The position numbers were made by a program, and so were the translations under genes. A stretch of 64,000 nucleotides of DNA from Henriciella algicola. GTDB lineage: Bacteria; Pseudomonadota; Alphaproteobacteria; Caulobacterales; Hyphomonadaceae. The DNA is taken from positions 682,001-746,000 of the forward strand of contig NZ_QWGA01000003.1 of NCBI RefSeq assembly GCF_003576245.1. The letters are read 5' to 3'. Of this stretch, positions 63,559 to 64,000 are shown one piece after another (position 1 is the first letter of the stretch; every line of letters begins with the position of its first letter). The notes beneath the pieces were generated by a model, which was given only the letters and a program-made list of their open reading frames with translations, searched no databases and was not told the DNA's origin.

Positions 63559-64000
63559 ATGGCTATTACACGTCTCATGGCCCCGCTCCTTCTGAGCACG
63601 TTTGCGCTGGGCGGCTGCGTTGCCGCCGCTGTTGGTACCGCAGGCGCCGTAGGTGTCGCCGCCGTTCAGGACCGCACAGTCGGAGAGGCGGTCGACGACG
63701 CATCTGCTTCGAATGAGATCAAGGCCAAGCTGCTGGCAGAAGGCGGTTATGGCGAAGTGGATGTCGAGGTTTCCAACGGCCTCGCCCTACTGTCAGGCCG
63801 CGTCGCCAGCCCGGAGATGCGGGTGAAGGCCGAAGATATCGCCTGGAGCTCGACCCGCGTGACAGATGTCGCCAATGAGATCCAGATCGAAGCGCCCGGC
63901 GGCTTTTTCGCCAATGCCTCCGATGAGCTGATCACGGCGCGGGTCCGCTCGTCCCTAATCGCCGCCCGTGACATCAAGAGCGTCAACTTCAACATCGAGA
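63559..64000 (+). CDS. dolP: DolP (YraP)-like dual BON domain lipoprotein, partial
   Basis: The first 147 codons are inside the window; the gene continues past the end. Lipoprotein signal LLLSTFALGGC, lipidation at Cys20. Two BON domains are visible: one from about 46 to 113 (NEIKAKLLAEGGYGEVDVEV, GLALLSGRVASPEMRVKAEDIAWSS, NEIQIE) and the beginning of a second from about 124 (ELITARVRSSLIAARDIKSVNFNIE). E. coli DolP has the same layout and lies beside rsmI, lpoA and yraN; it supports outer membrane integrity. A GAAGAGG site precedes ATG 63559. Confidence 0.9.
   Translation, partial: MAITRLMAPLLLSTFALGGCVAAAVGTAGAVGVAAVQDRTVGEAVDDASASNEIKAKLLAEGGYGEVDVEVSNGLALLSGRVASPEMRVKAEDIAWSSTRVTDVANEIQIEAPGGFFANASDELITARVRSSLIAARDIKSVNFNIE

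Noticed and set aside
1-64000. CRISPR array, tRNA, rRNA, insertion sequence or prophage
   Set aside because: No direct repeat-spacer pattern, no recognisable cloverleaf or rRNA segment and no transposase or integrase frame was found.

Overview
The window is about 64 kb of gene-dense, GC-rich bacterial chromosome. It reads as an aquatic, probably marine, aerobic alphaproteobacterium, most like the Hyphomonadaceae/Maricaulales branch. That placement is an inference from gene content: a large NAD-dependent glutamate dehydrogenase, split methionine synthase, an ectoine operon with its own aspartokinase, many small lipoproteins, a phytase paired with a TonB-dependent receptor, and many overlapping operon genes. 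No rRNA, tRNA, CRISPR array, transposase, integrase or phage gene was seen.

Layout. (1) 1-1269: tail of a thiosulfate-oxidation cluster (soxY end, soxZ, soxA). (2) 1266-7134: a ModE-type DNA-binding protein, a ModE-like palindrome, then a compact molybdenum cofactor operon (xdhC-mobA fusion, moaA, moaD, moaE, moaB, moaC, moeA), most of it overlapping by a few bases. (3) 7155-7700: lipoprotein cytochrome c. (4) 7822-15231: MarR-type ectR divergent from ectA-ectB-ectC-ask, followed by an MFS and a sodium:solute symporter gene that are translationally coupled to it. Two identical-format CAAA-N9-TTTG sites sit in the divergent promoter region. (5) 15310-20331: formaldehyde detoxification genes (fghA and glutathione-dependent adhC) with a GST-like gene, a VOC protein and small lipoproteins between them. 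(6) 20503-22832: a PRC-barrel lipoprotein and mlaA-mlaC. (7) 22965-30043: a methionine cycle operon led by an ArsR/methyltransferase regulator (SahR-like), metF and a methionine synthase split into two genes with two unrelated genes between the halves. (8) 30110-37572: an accessory stretch with a sulfotransferase, a repeat-filled intergenic region, YghU-type GST, epimerase-like protein, TPR and TonB-like envelope proteins, and a GST-queG-mtgA operon. (9) 37685-48527: M1 aminopeptidase, giant glutamate dehydrogenase, AI-2E-type permease, YrhK protein, HerA-like ATPase. (10) 48652-53876: TonB-dependent receptor, beta-propeller phytase and DUF2891 protein, a probable organic-phosphate unit. (11) 53985-60877: aldehyde dehydrogenase, peroxiredoxin-like protein, PQQ-type sugar dehydrogenase, DUF4136 lipoprotein, membrane-anchored LuxR regulator with a DUF4199 protein, SDR and DUF1232 protein. 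(12) 60893-64000: lpoA-rsmI-yraN-dolP, an envelope neighbourhood that also occurs in enterobacteria.

How the parts connect. Sulfite dehydrogenase SoxCD is a molybdoenzyme in many Sox systems, so a ModE-controlled cofactor operon next to sox genes makes sense. The osmoadaptation operon appears built for local substrate supply (ask) and for transport of an unknown solute. No wholly new system could be proven from sequence alone. The best candidates for new biology are the ectoine operon with two uncharacterised coupled transporters and paired operators, the ModE-box/Moco/sox junction, the SoxY with a non-canonical tail, the phytate unit with DUF2891, and the hairpin-rich LuxR-DUF4199 pair.
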